A stretch of 10,662 nt of DNA, taken from assembly GCA_029260985.1 (NCBI GenBank), contig JAJDCE010000023.1:1-10662 (forward strand), written 5' to 3'. The translations under genes were made by a program, and so were the position numbers. The notes under the pieces were generated by a model, which was not told the origin of the DNA, made no database searches, and saw only the letters and a list, made by a program, of their open reading frames with translations. Of this stretch, positions 1 to 6,275 are shown piece after piece. This stretch comes from Patescibacteria group bacterium (lineage in GTDB: Bacteria > Patescibacteriota > Gracilibacteria > UM-FILTER-43-11). Within the stretch, counting starts at the first letter, position 1. Each line of letters begins with the position of its first letter.

Positions 1-57
1 GCAAACCATATAAACGTTGGTGTTCTTTCCTCTTGGCATGTTGATTAGAATTAGATT

Positions 58-83
58 TTGAGACTTGAGACTCGCACTCGCAC
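58..83. repeat. Micro-tandem array next to tRNA-Ser
   Basis: TTGAGAC occurs twice in tandem (58-64, 65-71), followed directly by TCGCAC twice (72-77, 78-83). The array ends 8 bp beyond the 3' end of the tRNA-Ser gene. Its function is unknown. Similar short arrays flank tRNA-Thr and the four-helix-bundle gene further along. Confidence 0.6.
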
Positions 84-91
84 TGTTTTAG

Positions 92-181
92 TGGCGGAGA
101 GAGAGGGATTCGAACCCTCGGTACGGTTGCCCGTACACCCGCGTTCCAGGCGAGCACATTCGACCACTCTGTCATCTCTCC
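92..181 (-). tRNA. tRNA-Ser (anticodon GGA)
   Basis: The minus strand folds into a 90-nt class II tRNA. The acceptor stem GGAGAGA pairs with TCTCTCC, with G as discriminator and an encoded CCA end. The anticodon stem CTCGC/GCGGG holds the loop CTGGAAC, giving anticodon GGA, which reads UCC and UCU serine codons. There is a long variable arm (GTACGG..CCGTAC) and a T arm with GGTTCGAATCC. It starts 11 bp downstream of the rpmB stop on the same strand, so it is probably part of the same transcript. Confidence 0.95.
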
Positions 182-192
182 GTAACTTAAAA

Positions 193-381
193 CTAAGCTT
201 TGCTGAGAGATTTAAGGCATTTTGTGCAGATCTTCATTCGCTTAGACGTACCGGCATCGTGATTGTGAATCCTCTTGGTGACTAGATTAGGCAGAAATCG
301 GCGTTTGGTGTGACGCATTGAGTGACTGACATTGTTACCCGATGTGGGGCCTTTTCCGCATTTTTGGCAAACTTGTGACAT
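193..381 (-). CDS. rpmB: Large-subunit ribosomal protein bL28
   Basis: The 62-aa product is a structural protein of the 50S subunit. The N-terminus shows the family signature: a Cys-x-x-Cys pair (C5, C8), then GKGPTSGNNVSHS and TKRRFLPNL. A second Cys-x-x-Cys pair lies near the end (C52, C55), so this is the zinc-binding (C+) form of bL28. The length is typical (about 60-78 aa). The ATG at 381 is the natural start because the signature begins at residue 2. No clear Shine-Dalgarno sequence precedes it. A terminator closes the upstream 850-aa gene, so rpmB needs its own promoter in the 60 bp before it. The stop lies 11 bp before tRNA-Ser. Confidence 0.95.
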   Translation of the reverse strand: MSQVCQKCGKGPTSGNNVSHSMRHTKRRFLPNLVTKRIHNHDAGTSKRMKICTKCLKSLSKA

Positions 382-408
382 AAGACGTCTTTAAATTTTA
401 GCTCACAT

Positions 409-437
409 AAACTATCACCTCTCTGACGCATTGTCAA
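409..437 (-). promoter_or_regulatory. Candidate sigma-70-type promoter for rpmB / tRNA-Ser
   Basis: Minus strand: a perfect -35 TTGACA (437-432), a 17-bp spacer and a poor -10 TAGTTT (414-409). It lies between the terminator of the 850-aa gene and the rpmB start, where a promoter is required. The weak -10 box keeps confidence modest. Confidence 0.4.
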
Positions 438-440
438 ATT

Positions 441-473
441 AAATAAAAAGACCTCCGATAAATCGAAGGCCTT
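441..473 (-). terminator. Rho-independent terminator of the SLH-protein gene
   Basis: On the minus strand, AAGGCCTTCGAT (473-462) pairs with ATCGGAGGTCTT (459-448) with only two G-T wobbles and a very short loop, then runs into TTTTATTT. The T tract exists only in the minus direction, 20 bp beyond the stop of the 850-aa gene, so it terminates that gene rather than rpmB. Confidence 0.85.
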
Positions 474-492
474 AATAAGTTGATCATCGAGC

Positions 493-3045
493 CTATCGTC
501 CACTGGCGATAGAAAGGATTTTAACAAGGGCAGCTCGGTTAAGAGGTCCTTTTACGTTAAATCGGTCAGTTCCACCTTCACCAGTCATCATACCGGCACG
601 GTTCACAGCGCCGATCGCGTCTTTTTCAGCGGTATTAGCATCAGCGATGTCCGCGAAGTGAGAAGCATCACCGGTTGCCAGGCTGAAGACTTGCATAAGT
701 AGTCGGGCAACTTCCGCGCGGGTGACAGATTCACCAGCCTGTTTGCCACCAAAGATTTCATCAAGGTTTACCCCTTTAGTCTCTAGAGCGGCAGCGGCTC
801 CCTGTGCCCAGTCAGGCAATCGCTTACCTACACCGGATGATGGGTTTCCATCAGAATCAGCGCCAATAGCACGTCCGAACATCGCCATTGCTTCGGCAAG
901 GTTGGTAATACCGGCAGGGTTAAATTCAGTTCCGCCAGATACACCGGTTCCTTTTACAAGGCCTTGGTTTTTAGCCTCACTGGCAAACTGGGTATACCAT
1001 TCATTATCATCAGTGTCTTTAAAAGGAATGATTCCTTTGTTAAACTTCTCTTCCTTAGCCTTCTTAAAGACTCCTTCAGCCTCCTTTTTAAGATCAGCAA
1101 TTCCTTTCTCGATTTCATCTTTGCTCACCCCGCTTTCCTGGGTCGTTTGGATGAATTCATCGATTTTGGTCTTGATCTCAGTACCGGTTTCACTGGCAAA
1201 GTTATAATTAGCAATTCTCTCCTTAACGTATTTTAATTCATCCAGTTTTTGGAGAGCAATTCGCTTTTTCTTCTGAAGATCAGCAATCTGAGTATCAATA
1301 TCCTTCACTTTTTCAAGAATAGCGACTTTATTGTTAATGATTTCGGTAGCACCCTTGTCCATGTAACCGACTCCTTCGAGGGTTCTTTGAACTTCATCTT
1401 CAAATCCGCTTTGCATCAGCTCTTCCATCACCGTTGGAGGAAGACCCTTCGCCATTAATTTGGCCATAAGCTTCTGGCTCATTTTCTCCATCATGCGCTC
1501 CATAATCTGCTCAGCGTCTTTGCTATCCATATTAAAATGTCTGACGACGTCATCAGGTTTATAAGCATCATCCCATGCCCCGTCCCGACGTCCTCCGTCT
1601 AAACGCATCATTTCGCGCTCAAATTCCTCTTTTAAGCCGAACTCAAGTTTATCAAGGATCTCTTCGATCTGATTTCCATCATCCTTATCGACAGCTTTTC
1701 GAAGCTCATTTAATAGCTCCTCAGCTTTTCTCAAAAGTTCTTTTAGCCTCGATACGTCTTTGCCCTCGGCTTCAAATTTTCTGATCATTTGATCTGCATC
1801 CTCAAGACCTCGTTCAATGTCCATTACCATGTCTCCACCTCTGTTTCGCAGATCATCCTCAAAATCACCTCGATGGAACTCTTCGAGGCTGTCCCAGAAG
1901 TTCCAGGCTATATCTTGAAAGTCTTCTAAAGACCACTGCGCATTTTCAAAGTCACCATTGTTATAATAGTTCTCAGCTCTTGCAAAAGTTTCCTTTAATT
2001 TACCATAAGACTCAGGGATAGCTTTGCCATGCTTTTCAAGTCGTTCCACCTCTCTTGTCATTTCTTTTAGCATTCGCCCGGTATCTTTCACCCATCGCTG
2101 CATATGATAACCGCGCTCAAGGTTTTCTATAAGTTCACGGAGCTCAAAATCCATAAGTTCACGAGCGTCCTCAATAGCCCACCAAAATTGCTCAAAGTCC
2201 ATATTTCCAATAAATCCTCTGGCTTCCTCAACTTTGGCTCTGGCTTTTCCTAGCATGTCTTCCATTTTGCCAACCTCAAAACCCTTCCCTTTAGCACGTT
2301 CTAATTGTCGTTCAAAACGTTTAATTTCTCGTTCAACTCGCATTAATTCACGCTCCATTCTCATCGACTCACGCTCATTGTTAGGTGCGTACCGATTGTC
2401 TTCGAACTGTTTACCATCATCAGAACGACCATCGTCAAAATGCCGATCATCATCAAAACGGTCATCGTCAAAGTGTCTGTCATCTTCAAAACGATCATCA
2501 TCAAAATTCCTGTCTTCTGATCTGCCATCATCATATCGGTCATCGTCAAAATCTCGCCCATCATCGAAGTGTCGGTCATCATCAAAACGGTCATCGTCAA
2601 AATTCCGATCATCTGATCTGCCGTCTTCAAAACGGTCATCGTCAAAATCTCGCCCATCATCGAAGTGCCTGTCGTCTTCAAAGCGATCATCATCAAAGTA
2701 AGGTTCTGGATGAGGCATGAAATCATCAAATGTTCTTTCAGAACTATCTTCGTTACGGCAGATTTCGTATTCTACGTCACTTTCATTTTCAAGAGTTTTT
2801 TCAAACACCCTTCCATCCATATGAAAGCAGCCATTCGGCCCGCACTTTATGAGCTCACCTGTACTTCTTACTGTATGATAACAGCCCATATCTTCTTCGT
2901 GTACCTCATTAGACGGCAGCAGATCATTTGCTTTTAATTGATTGTCATTACTGACTTTAGCGGCAGAAATCGCCATCAATAAAAACGCCGCACTAAACAG
3001 TGCAACTTTGTGGCCTTGATTTAAGCGCCAGTTCTTAATATTCAT
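493..3045 (-). CDS. Secreted SLH-domain protein with Asp/Arg/Phe repeats
   Basis: An 850-aa exported protein, probably attached to the cell surface. Residues 13-30 form a hydrophobic signal segment after a basic N-terminus. Residues 52-97 hold four cysteines (C55, C68, C73, C96), perhaps a small disulfide-bonded module. Residues 117-212 are three tandem 32-aa repeats made almost only of Asp, Arg, Phe, Glu, Gly, His and Ser. Residues 224-480 and about 565-670 are highly charged and helical, probably coiled coil. Three C-terminal SLH repeats follow (about 673-728, 744-789, 796-848). Several have the Phe-x-Asp start, and all have the Ala/Arg-Ala-Glu or Asn-Arg-Ala-Ala helix; SLH repeats usually anchor proteins to secondary cell-wall polymers. 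The gene stands alone, with a strong promoter upstream and a terminator downstream. It could be an S-layer or other surface protein; the role of the repeat tract is unknown. Confidence 0.85.
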   Translation of the reverse strand: MNIKNWRLNQGHKVALFSAAFLLMAISAAKVSNDNQLKANDLLPSNEVHEEDMGCYHTVRSTGELIKCGPNGCFHMDGRVFEKTLENESDVEYEICRNEDSSERTFDDFMPHPEPYFDDDRFEDDRHFDDGRDFDDDRFEDGRSDDRNFDDDRFDDDRHFDDGRDFDDDRYDDGRSEDRNFDDDRFEDDRHFDDDRFDDDRHFDDGRSDDGKQFEDNRYAPNNERESMRMERELMRVEREIKRFERQLERAKGKGFEVGKMEDMLGKARAKVEEARGFIGNMDFEQFWWAIEDARELMDFELRELIENLERGYHMQRWVKDTGRMLKEMTREVERLEKHGKAIPESYGKLKETFARAENYYNNGDFENAQWSLEDFQDIAWNFWDSLEEFHRGDFEDDLRNRGGDMVMDIERGLEDADQMIRKFEAEGKDVSRLKELLRKAEELLNELRKAVDKDDGNQIEEILDKLEFGLKEEFEREMMRLDGGRRDGAWDDAYKPDDVVRHFNMDSKDAEQIMERMMEKMSQKLMAKLMAKGLPPTVMEELMQSGFEDEVQRTLEGVGYMDKGATEIINNKVAILEKVKDIDTQIADLQKKKRIALQKLDELKYVKERIANYNFASETGTEIKTKIDEFIQTTQESGVSKDEIEKGIADLKKEAEGVFKKAKEEKFNKGIIPFKDTDDNEWYTQFASEAKNQGLVKGTGVSGGTEFNPAGITNLAEAMAMFGRAIGADSDGNPSSGVGKRLPDWAQGAAAALETKGVNLDEIFGGKQAGESVTRAEVARLLMQVFSLATGDASHFADIADANTAEKDAIGAVNRAGMMTGEGGTDRFNVKGPLNRAALVKILSIASGR
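2410..2697 (-). repeat. Three 96-bp (32-aa) tandem repeats in the SLH gene
   Basis: Residues 117-148, 149-180 and 181-212 are three in-frame 32-aa units, each beginning FDDDRF(E/D)DDRHFDD. Units 1 and 2 differ at only a few positions (E/D, F/Y). Unit 3 has diverged in its middle. DNA identity is high as well: GTCAAAATCTCGCCC recurs exactly 96 bp apart (2545 and 2641). Within each unit there is a finer 5-8-residue D-D-R-F periodicity. Confidence 0.9.
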
Positions 3046-3095
3046 TTTTATTTTTGGTTAAAAGAATATATGAATGAAAATTTTGTCTTCGCACT

Positions 3096-3124
3096 ATAAT
3101 AACATAATTCAAAATAAATGTCAA
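3096..3124 (-). promoter_or_regulatory. Strong sigma-70-type promoter of the SLH-protein gene
   Basis: Minus strand: -35 TTGACA (3124-3119), 17-bp spacer, -10 TATTAT (3101-3096). All but one consensus base match. Transcription would start near 3089, giving a leader of about 44 nt. No clear Shine-Dalgarno sequence precedes the ATG at 3045. On the opposite strand, GATAAT at 3155-3160 could be a -10 for the peptidase gene, but I see no convincing -35. Confidence 0.75.
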
Positions 3125-3194
3125 ACCTTTTCAATTAATTTAAAGCAATATTCTGATAATCTCTTAAAGCATTAGAACTACGAAATAAAATAAT

Positions 3195-3809
3195 ATGGGA
3201 ATTATCAATTTAATCATCGCTTTGGCTATCTGCATTTCAGTACACGAAGCAGCCCATGCCTGGACAGCGGATAGGCTAGGGGACCCGACGGCAAAGATGG
3301 CAGGGAGAGTATCACTTAATCCCATGCGGCACCTGGATCCTCTGGGAACTATAATGATCTTCATCGCCCATTTTGGATGGGGAAAACCGGTACCGTTCAA
3401 TTATCACAATTTAAAGCACCCAAGGCGGGATTCAGCGCTTATTGCCATAGCAGGCCCTATCAGTAATTTACTCACTGCTTTTGTGATCGCCTTGGCCCTC
3501 AAATACATACCAAATTTGCCTTCATTTGTGTCAGGGGCTTTAAGTGCCACATTCAGTCTCAGTATCATCCTTTTTCTCTTCAACCTCCTTCCTATCGCAC
3601 CACTCGATGGTTCAAAGCTGATTGGGCTCGTTATCCCGCATTCAAAAGAGGCGTGGTATCAGCAGTTTTTAATGAAAGGTCCTTTGGTGCTTATCCTGAT
3701 GATCGTGGCGGATCGTCTGATTGAAGGGGTAACACACTTCTCCTTTTTGGGGACCTTCCTCAGGTACGGTTATGAATTTGTTACAGTTGGAATTCTATTG
3801 GCCACGTAA
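3195..3809 (+). CDS. M50-family (site-2 protease-like) membrane metallopeptidase
   Basis: A 204-aa integral membrane zinc peptidase of the compact, PDZ-less type. The zinc site is HEAAH (H17, E18, H21) inside the first membrane segment, and the third ligand is D138 in APLDG (135-139). The segment from residue 20 on, with AHAW..RLGDPTAK..GR..LNP..H.DP.GT, and the GWGKPVPFN stretch (61-69) are typical of the family. There are about four to six hydrophobic segments. Site-2 proteases cut substrates within the membrane, often regulators or signal-peptide remnants; the substrate here is unknown. The ATG at 3195 gives the usual length. It stands alone, divergent from the SLH gene. Confidence 0.9.
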   Translation: MGIINLIIALAICISVHEAAHAWTADRLGDPTAKMAGRVSLNPMRHLDPLGTIMIFIAHFGWGKPVPFNYHNLKHPRRDSALIAIAGPISNLLTAFVIALALKYIPNLPSFVSGALSATFSLSIILFLFNLLPIAPLDGSKLIGLVIPHSKEAWYQQFLMKGPLVLILMIVADRLIEGVTHFSFLGTFLRYGYEFVTVGILLAT

Positions 3810-3820
3810 TGTTAAAAATC

Positions 3821-3869
3821 AGAAGCTAGCTCTGTCAACAAGTTATAGTTGCTTCTTGTACAAATTTTT
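3821..3869 (+). terminator. Possible weak terminator after the peptidase gene
   Basis: AGAAG (3821-3825) can pair with CTTCT (3852-3856), with CAAC/GTTG inside. Alternatively ACAAG (3838-3842) pairs with CTTGT (3855-3859). ACAAATTTTTG follows. The stems are short and A+T-rich and the T tract is broken from the stem, so this is only a candidate. Confidence 0.25.
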
Positions 3870-3892
3870 GGTTCAATGAAGGCAAGAAATAA

Positions 3893-4023
3893 GCGCCCAC
3901 CGTGGAGGGTGCGAAAACAAAAACAAAAGTAGCGAATGTGTTCGCTCAGCTGTGTATGCTGAATCAGTCGTAATATATACGGGAGTAAGGGGTTTTTCTT
4001 CCCAATTGGGAACGGCCCTTCCC
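3893..4023 (+). ncRNA. String of hairpins, candidate structured RNA of unknown family
   Basis: This is the core of the 352-bp gene-free stretch 3810-4161. Hairpins in order: GCGCCC/GGGTGC (3893-3912); an A-rich linker; AGCGAA/TTCGCT with a 4-nt loop (3931-3946); CAGC/GCTG (3947-3961); CGTA/TACG (3969-3981); and a long arm in which GGGA-gta-AGGG (3981-3991) pairs with CCCT-TCCC (4016-4023) around an inner TTCCC-AATT-GGGAA. The first stem contains a G-T pair that would be an A-C mismatch on the other strand, which favours plus-strand RNA. No convincing ORF crosses it. I do not recognise tmRNA, 6S, SRP or RNase P signatures. A T-rich run at 4085-4092 may mark the 3' end. Confidence 0.35.
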
Positions 4024-4089
4024 ACCTTTACATGAGGATCTCAGTGTATGGAGTCAATGGCACGTTGGTTCTTTTGTTCGTCTTGTTTT

Positions 4090-4107
4090 TTTGTTTGCAC
4101 AAACAAA
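4090..4107. repeat. Perfect short inverted repeat upstream of tRNA-Thr
   Basis: TTTGTTTG (4090-4097) and CAAACAAA (4100-4107) form a perfect 8-bp hairpin with a 2-nt spacer. The T run lies before the stem on the plus strand and no T run follows on either strand, so it does not look like a terminator. It overlaps the candidate tRNA-Thr -35 box. Confidence 0.5.
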
Positions 4108-4122
4108 TGAAAAATGTACAAT
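4094..4122 (+). promoter_or_regulatory. Candidate promoter for tRNA-Thr
   Basis: -10 TACAAT at 4117-4122 with a -35-like TTTGCA at 4094-4099 (17-bp spacer), or TTGCAC at 4095-4100 (16 bp). The start point would be near 4129, about 33 nt before the tRNA. The -35 box is imperfect. Confidence 0.4.
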
Positions 4123-4123
4123 C

Positions 4124-4156
4124 AAATGCGAAATCAGAAATGCGAATTGCGAATTG
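4124..4156. repeat. Micro-tandem array upstream of tRNA-Thr
   Basis: AAATGCGAA occurs at 4124-4132 and 4138-4146. The second copy runs into GCGAATT repeated in tandem (4142-4148, 4149-4155). The array ends 6 bp before the mature tRNA-Thr. Confidence 0.6.
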
Positions 4157-4161
4157 ATTTT

Positions 4162-4237
4162 GCCGCGATAGCTCAGTTGGTAGAGCGCACCCATGGTAAG
4201 GGTGAGGTCCTGGGTTCAATTCCCAGTCGTGGCTCCA
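4162..4237 (+). tRNA. tRNA-Thr (anticodon GGT)
   Basis: A 76-nt cloverleaf. The acceptor GCCGCGA pairs with TCGTGGC, with T as discriminator and an encoded CCA. The D arm has AGCTCAGTTGGTAGAGC. The anticodon stem CACCC/GGGTG holds the loop ATGGTAA, giving anticodon GGT. The T arm has GGGTTCAATTCCC. It lies 97 bp before the histidine phosphatase gene on the same strand and may be co-transcribed with it. Confidence 0.95.
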
Positions 4238-4242
4238 CTCAA

Positions 4243-4275
4243 TATTTACTATTTAGCTATTTGCTATTCAATATT
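4243..4275. repeat. Micro-tandem array downstream of tRNA-Thr
   Basis: Degenerate 7-8-bp units in a row: TATTTAC, TATTTAGC, TATTTGC, TATTCAA, TATT, beginning 5 bp after the CCA end. With the upstream array, the tRNA is bracketed on both sides by short tandem units of different sequence. Confidence 0.55.
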
Positions 4276-4297
4276 TTTGGTATGCTGTTTTCACCTA

Positions 4298-4326
4298 AAA
4301 TAGAACATTAGCCAAATAGAACATTA
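4298..4326. repeat. 13-bp direct repeat before the phosphatase gene
   Basis: AAATAGAACATTA occurs at 4298-4310 and again at 4314-4326 (16-bp period), ending 8 bp before the phosphatase ATG. It may be a repeated regulatory site or a replication-slippage product; nothing in the sequence decides between them. Confidence 0.6.
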
Positions 4327-4334
4327 AATTATCG

Positions 4335-4895
4335 ATGTACAATCAAAACCTCTATCTAATCAGGCACGGGGAAACAGAATACAACAAAGCCCATATCATT
4401 CAGGGTCATGTCGATTCACCTTTGACAGAACGTGGTATTAGTCAGGCTAAAACAGCTGCGGAAGAACTAACGCAATCAGATATTGATGTCATTATTTGTA
4501 GTGATCTGGGCCGTGCAGTTGAGACAGCGGAGATTATAGGTAAAAAAATCAATACTCCTATCGCTATGAAGACCCCCCTGATTAGAGAAAGGCATTGGGG
4601 GAGTATGGAGGGGGTCCAGGCGGAAAAGGTAAGAGGTGAATATCCCCAGTATGTAATGGAAGATGGACTACTGATTCTTGAGCACGATTTTCCCACGGCA
4701 GAACCATTGATGAATTTTTACGATCGAATAGTCACTGGAATCGGTAAATTAATGGAAGAATTTATGGATAAGAAAGTGCTAATGGTCGGACACAAAGGAG
4801 TTCTTAATATGATGTTTGCTTACAAAAATAAGATTCCACTAGAAAAGGTCCGTCAAATATATAACCCAGATAATTGTACGATTGAAATTTATTGA
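4335..4895 (+). CDS. Histidine phosphatase family protein (phosphoglycerate mutase-like)
   Basis: A 186-aa cytosolic enzyme of the histidine phosphatase (PGAM-like) superfamily. The phosphate-accepting histidine is H11 in LIRHGETEYN. GHVDSPLTERG (24-34), SDLGRAVETA (56-65) and RERHWGSMEG (84-93, with the likely acid E85) follow the family pattern. The second catalytic histidine is H153 in VGHKG. Family members range from cofactor-dependent phosphoglycerate mutase to broad or sugar-phosphate phosphatases. At 186 aa it is shorter than true dPGM (about 230-250), so phosphatase activity is more likely; the substrate is unknown. Its TGA stop shares its A with the smpB ATG, so translation is probably coupled. 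Confidence 0.9.
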   Translation: MYNQNLYLIRHGETEYNKAHIIQGHVDSPLTERGISQAKTAAEELTQSDIDVIICSDLGRAVETAEIIGKKINTPIAMKTPLIRERHWGSMEGVQAEKVRGEYPQYVMEDGLLILEHDFPTAEPLMNFYDRIVTGIGKLMEEFMDKKVLMVGHKGVLNMMFAYKNKIPLEKVRQIYNPDNCTIEIY

Positions 4896-5341
4896 TGAAA
4901 ACCATTAAATCCAACAAAAAGGCATACTTTGATTATGAAATCCTCCAGGAGTTCACGGCAGGAATTATGCTGACAGGCCCTGAGATTAAATCCGTCCGAA
5001 CGGGAAACCTGAATTTAAAAGGGGCCTATATTAGCGTGGAAAAAGGGGATGCATTTTTAAAAAACATGCACATTTCGGCTTACCCCTTTGCAAATGTGAC
5101 GGACTACGATCCATTAAGACAACGGCAGTTGCTGCTCAATAAAAAAGAGTTAAACAAAATCAATAACGAATTGAACAATCAGGGAGTCACAGTGATTCCT
5201 CTCGAAATTGGACTGGTCGGTAAATACGCTAAGCTTAAAATAGCCATTGCGAGAGGGAAAAAGAAGCACGACAAAAGAGAAACCATTAAATCACGCGAAC
5301 AAAAAAGAACACTGGATAGATTAGTTAAATCATTTAGATAA
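4895..5341 (+). CDS. smpB: SsrA-binding protein SmpB
   Basis: A 148-aa protein that binds tmRNA and carries it to stalled ribosomes for trans-translation. Family features: KKAYFDYEILQEF (8-20), GIMLTGPEIKSVR (23-35), GNLNLKGAYI (37-46), DPLRQRQLLL around residue 73, and a basic tail GKKKHDKRETIKSREQKR (121-138) that inserts in the mRNA channel. Length is normal. I chose the ATG at 4895, in a TGATG junction with the phosphatase stop, over the TTG at 4892. The 3' end overlaps the opposite-strand 122-aa gene by 12 bp. No recognisable tmRNA gene (ssrA) is in the window. Confidence 0.96.
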   Translation: MKTIKSNKKAYFDYEILQEFTAGIMLTGPEIKSVRTGNLNLKGAYISVEKGDAFLKNMHISAYPFANVTDYDPLRQRQLLLNKKELNKINNELNNQGVTVIPLEIGLVGKYAKLKIAIARGKKKHDKRETIKSREQKRTLDRLVKSFR

Positions 5342-5698
5342 GGCTGCTTCCGGAGGTAAAGGTTTCCGCTCCCTAAAAAGATCTTTATGTACGTAATGAA
5401 GCCCTTCTATCTGTCTGATATCTAGATGAGCTTCCATAATAATAATGTGTTGCTCTTCAGGCGTGCACAATTCTTTAAGATCCATACAGTAGATACCTCT
5501 TGAGCCAGCTTGCCTCAGCTTTTCCATCGCACTAATATATTCCGGCGAGCTCTCAAAAGCTAAACGATTCTCATAATCCGTATCGACAACCTGCAAGGCT
5601 TTATTTCGGTTTGCTTCAGCCGTCTGAACTTGCGTAACTTGAACAGACCTTTCCACAGTTGGAAGGCCGATAGTATGGTCTGGGGCAGCTTCAGGCAT
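5330..5698 (-). CDS. Small protein of unknown function, related to the 114-aa neighbour
   Basis: A 122-aa soluble protein with no signal peptide or membrane segment. The first 35 or so residues are Thr/Gln/Val-rich and probably flexible; the core lies at about 50-108. The segment AMEKLRQAGSRGIY (57-70), with TPEE at 79-82, resembles LMEIIKAAGSKGVD (43-56) with TPED at 69-72 in the 114-aa protein upstream. This suggests two diverged members of one family, perhaps small winged-helix-like domains (inference only). It lies in a minus-strand group behind a TrmB-type regulator. An 85-bp gap upstream holds an inverted repeat, so it may have its own promoter. Its end overlaps smpB by 12 bp in antisense. 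Confidence 0.7.
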   Translation of the reverse strand: MPEAAPDHTIGLPTVERSVQVTQVQTAEANRNKALQVVDTDYENRLAFESSPEYISAMEKLRQAGSRGIYCMDLKELCTPEEQHIIIMEAHLDIRQIEGLHYVHKDLFRERKPLPPEAALSK

Positions 5699-5734
5699 AT
5701 GGTTTTTGGTTAATTTTTATCTTCATTAAAATAG

Positions 5735-5755
5735 TTACACGATAAACAAGTGTAA
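5735..5755. promoter_or_regulatory. Inverted repeat TTACAC-N9-GTGTAA, candidate operator
   Basis: A perfect 6-bp inverted repeat (5735-5740, 5750-5755) in the 85-bp gap upstream of the 122-aa gene. On the minus strand it sits just inside a -35-like TTGACT (5760-5755), a normal operator position. No good -10 box is visible at the right distance. TTGACT is repeated at 5774-5769. Confidence 0.35.
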
Positions 5756-5783
5756 GTCAAATTTAGCTAGTCAATTTACAAGC

Positions 5784-6266
5784 TTAATCAGTCGCTTCGT
5801 CCGAGTTTGAACTTTTCGCAACAGCTAACGTATATTTTGTTTCACCAAGCCCCACTTTTTCTTCTTTGATTAAACCAAGGGACTTCAAAGTCTCAAGTTC
5901 TTCCGGAGACAATGAAAGCCTGTTAGAAATATTTGAGAATAAATCGTGATGAATTTCACTTTCAAAGCCTTGCAAAGCTCTGAGAAAACCCTTTTGTCGG
6001 TCACTCAGAAATCGAGTGCGGGAAAAGGTTGATTTAACTCGCATTCTTACCTCTTTGGCAAGAGCTCCGCTGGCATTCTCAAGCACTTCTGAATCCACAA
6101 GCTTACGATATTCATCCAAGCTCAAATCAGCCCCACGAAGCAGTTCATTGAGAGATTCACTTAAAATGCCTTCTTCGCCGTATAACTGAATCATACGAAC
6201 AAATGCTCTTTGTCGGTCATTTAAAAGATCGTCGGGATATTGAGGTGTTTCGGCTATTTCTTTCAT
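5784..6266 (-). CDS. Unknown 160-aa protein with an internal duplication
   Basis: I do not recognise the family. The protein is soluble and helical, and holds two similar halves offset by 72 residues: L-N-DRQRAFVRMIQ (15-27) matches L-S-DRQKGFLRALQ (87-99), and LSLDEYRKLVDSEVLEN (48-64) matches LSPEELETLKSLGLIKE (119-135). The second half ends in a hairpin-like stretch (EEKVGLGETKYTLA, 135-148), as in the wing of a winged-helix domain, so two helix-turn-helix-like units are possible (inference). Its ATG lies 9 bp after the 114-aa gene stop, so the two share a transcript from the promoter at 6648-6676. A regulatory or DNA-binding role is plausible but unproven. Confidence 0.75.
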   Translation of the reverse strand: MKEIAETPQYPDDLLNDRQRAFVRMIQLYGEEGILSESLNELLRGADLSLDEYRKLVDSEVLENASGALAKEVRMRVKSTFSRTRFLSDRQKGFLRALQGFESEIHHDLFSNISNRLSLSPEELETLKSLGLIKEEKVGLGETKYTLAVAKSSNSDEATD

Positions 6267-6275
6267 AGGTTTGGG

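Noticed and set aside
282..527. 81-aa minus-strand open frame across the terminator
   Set aside because: It overlaps rpmB, the terminator hairpin and the 3' end of the SLH gene in another frame and resembles no family I know.
2234..2720. Plus-strand open frames with Ser/Lys- or His/Gln-rich products
   Set aside because: They are antisense shadows of the 96-bp Asp/Arg repeats in the SLH gene; the low-complexity composition is forced by the repeat.
4032..4050. Sequence starting ACATGAGGATC, like the phage MS2 coat-protein hairpin
   Set aside because: Only the 5' half matches; the 3' half (CTCAGTGT) lacks the MS2 loop and pairing, so the likeness is chance.
4114..4311. 65-aa plus-strand open frame across tRNA-Thr
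   Set aside because: It translates straight through the tRNA gene and its flanking repeats.
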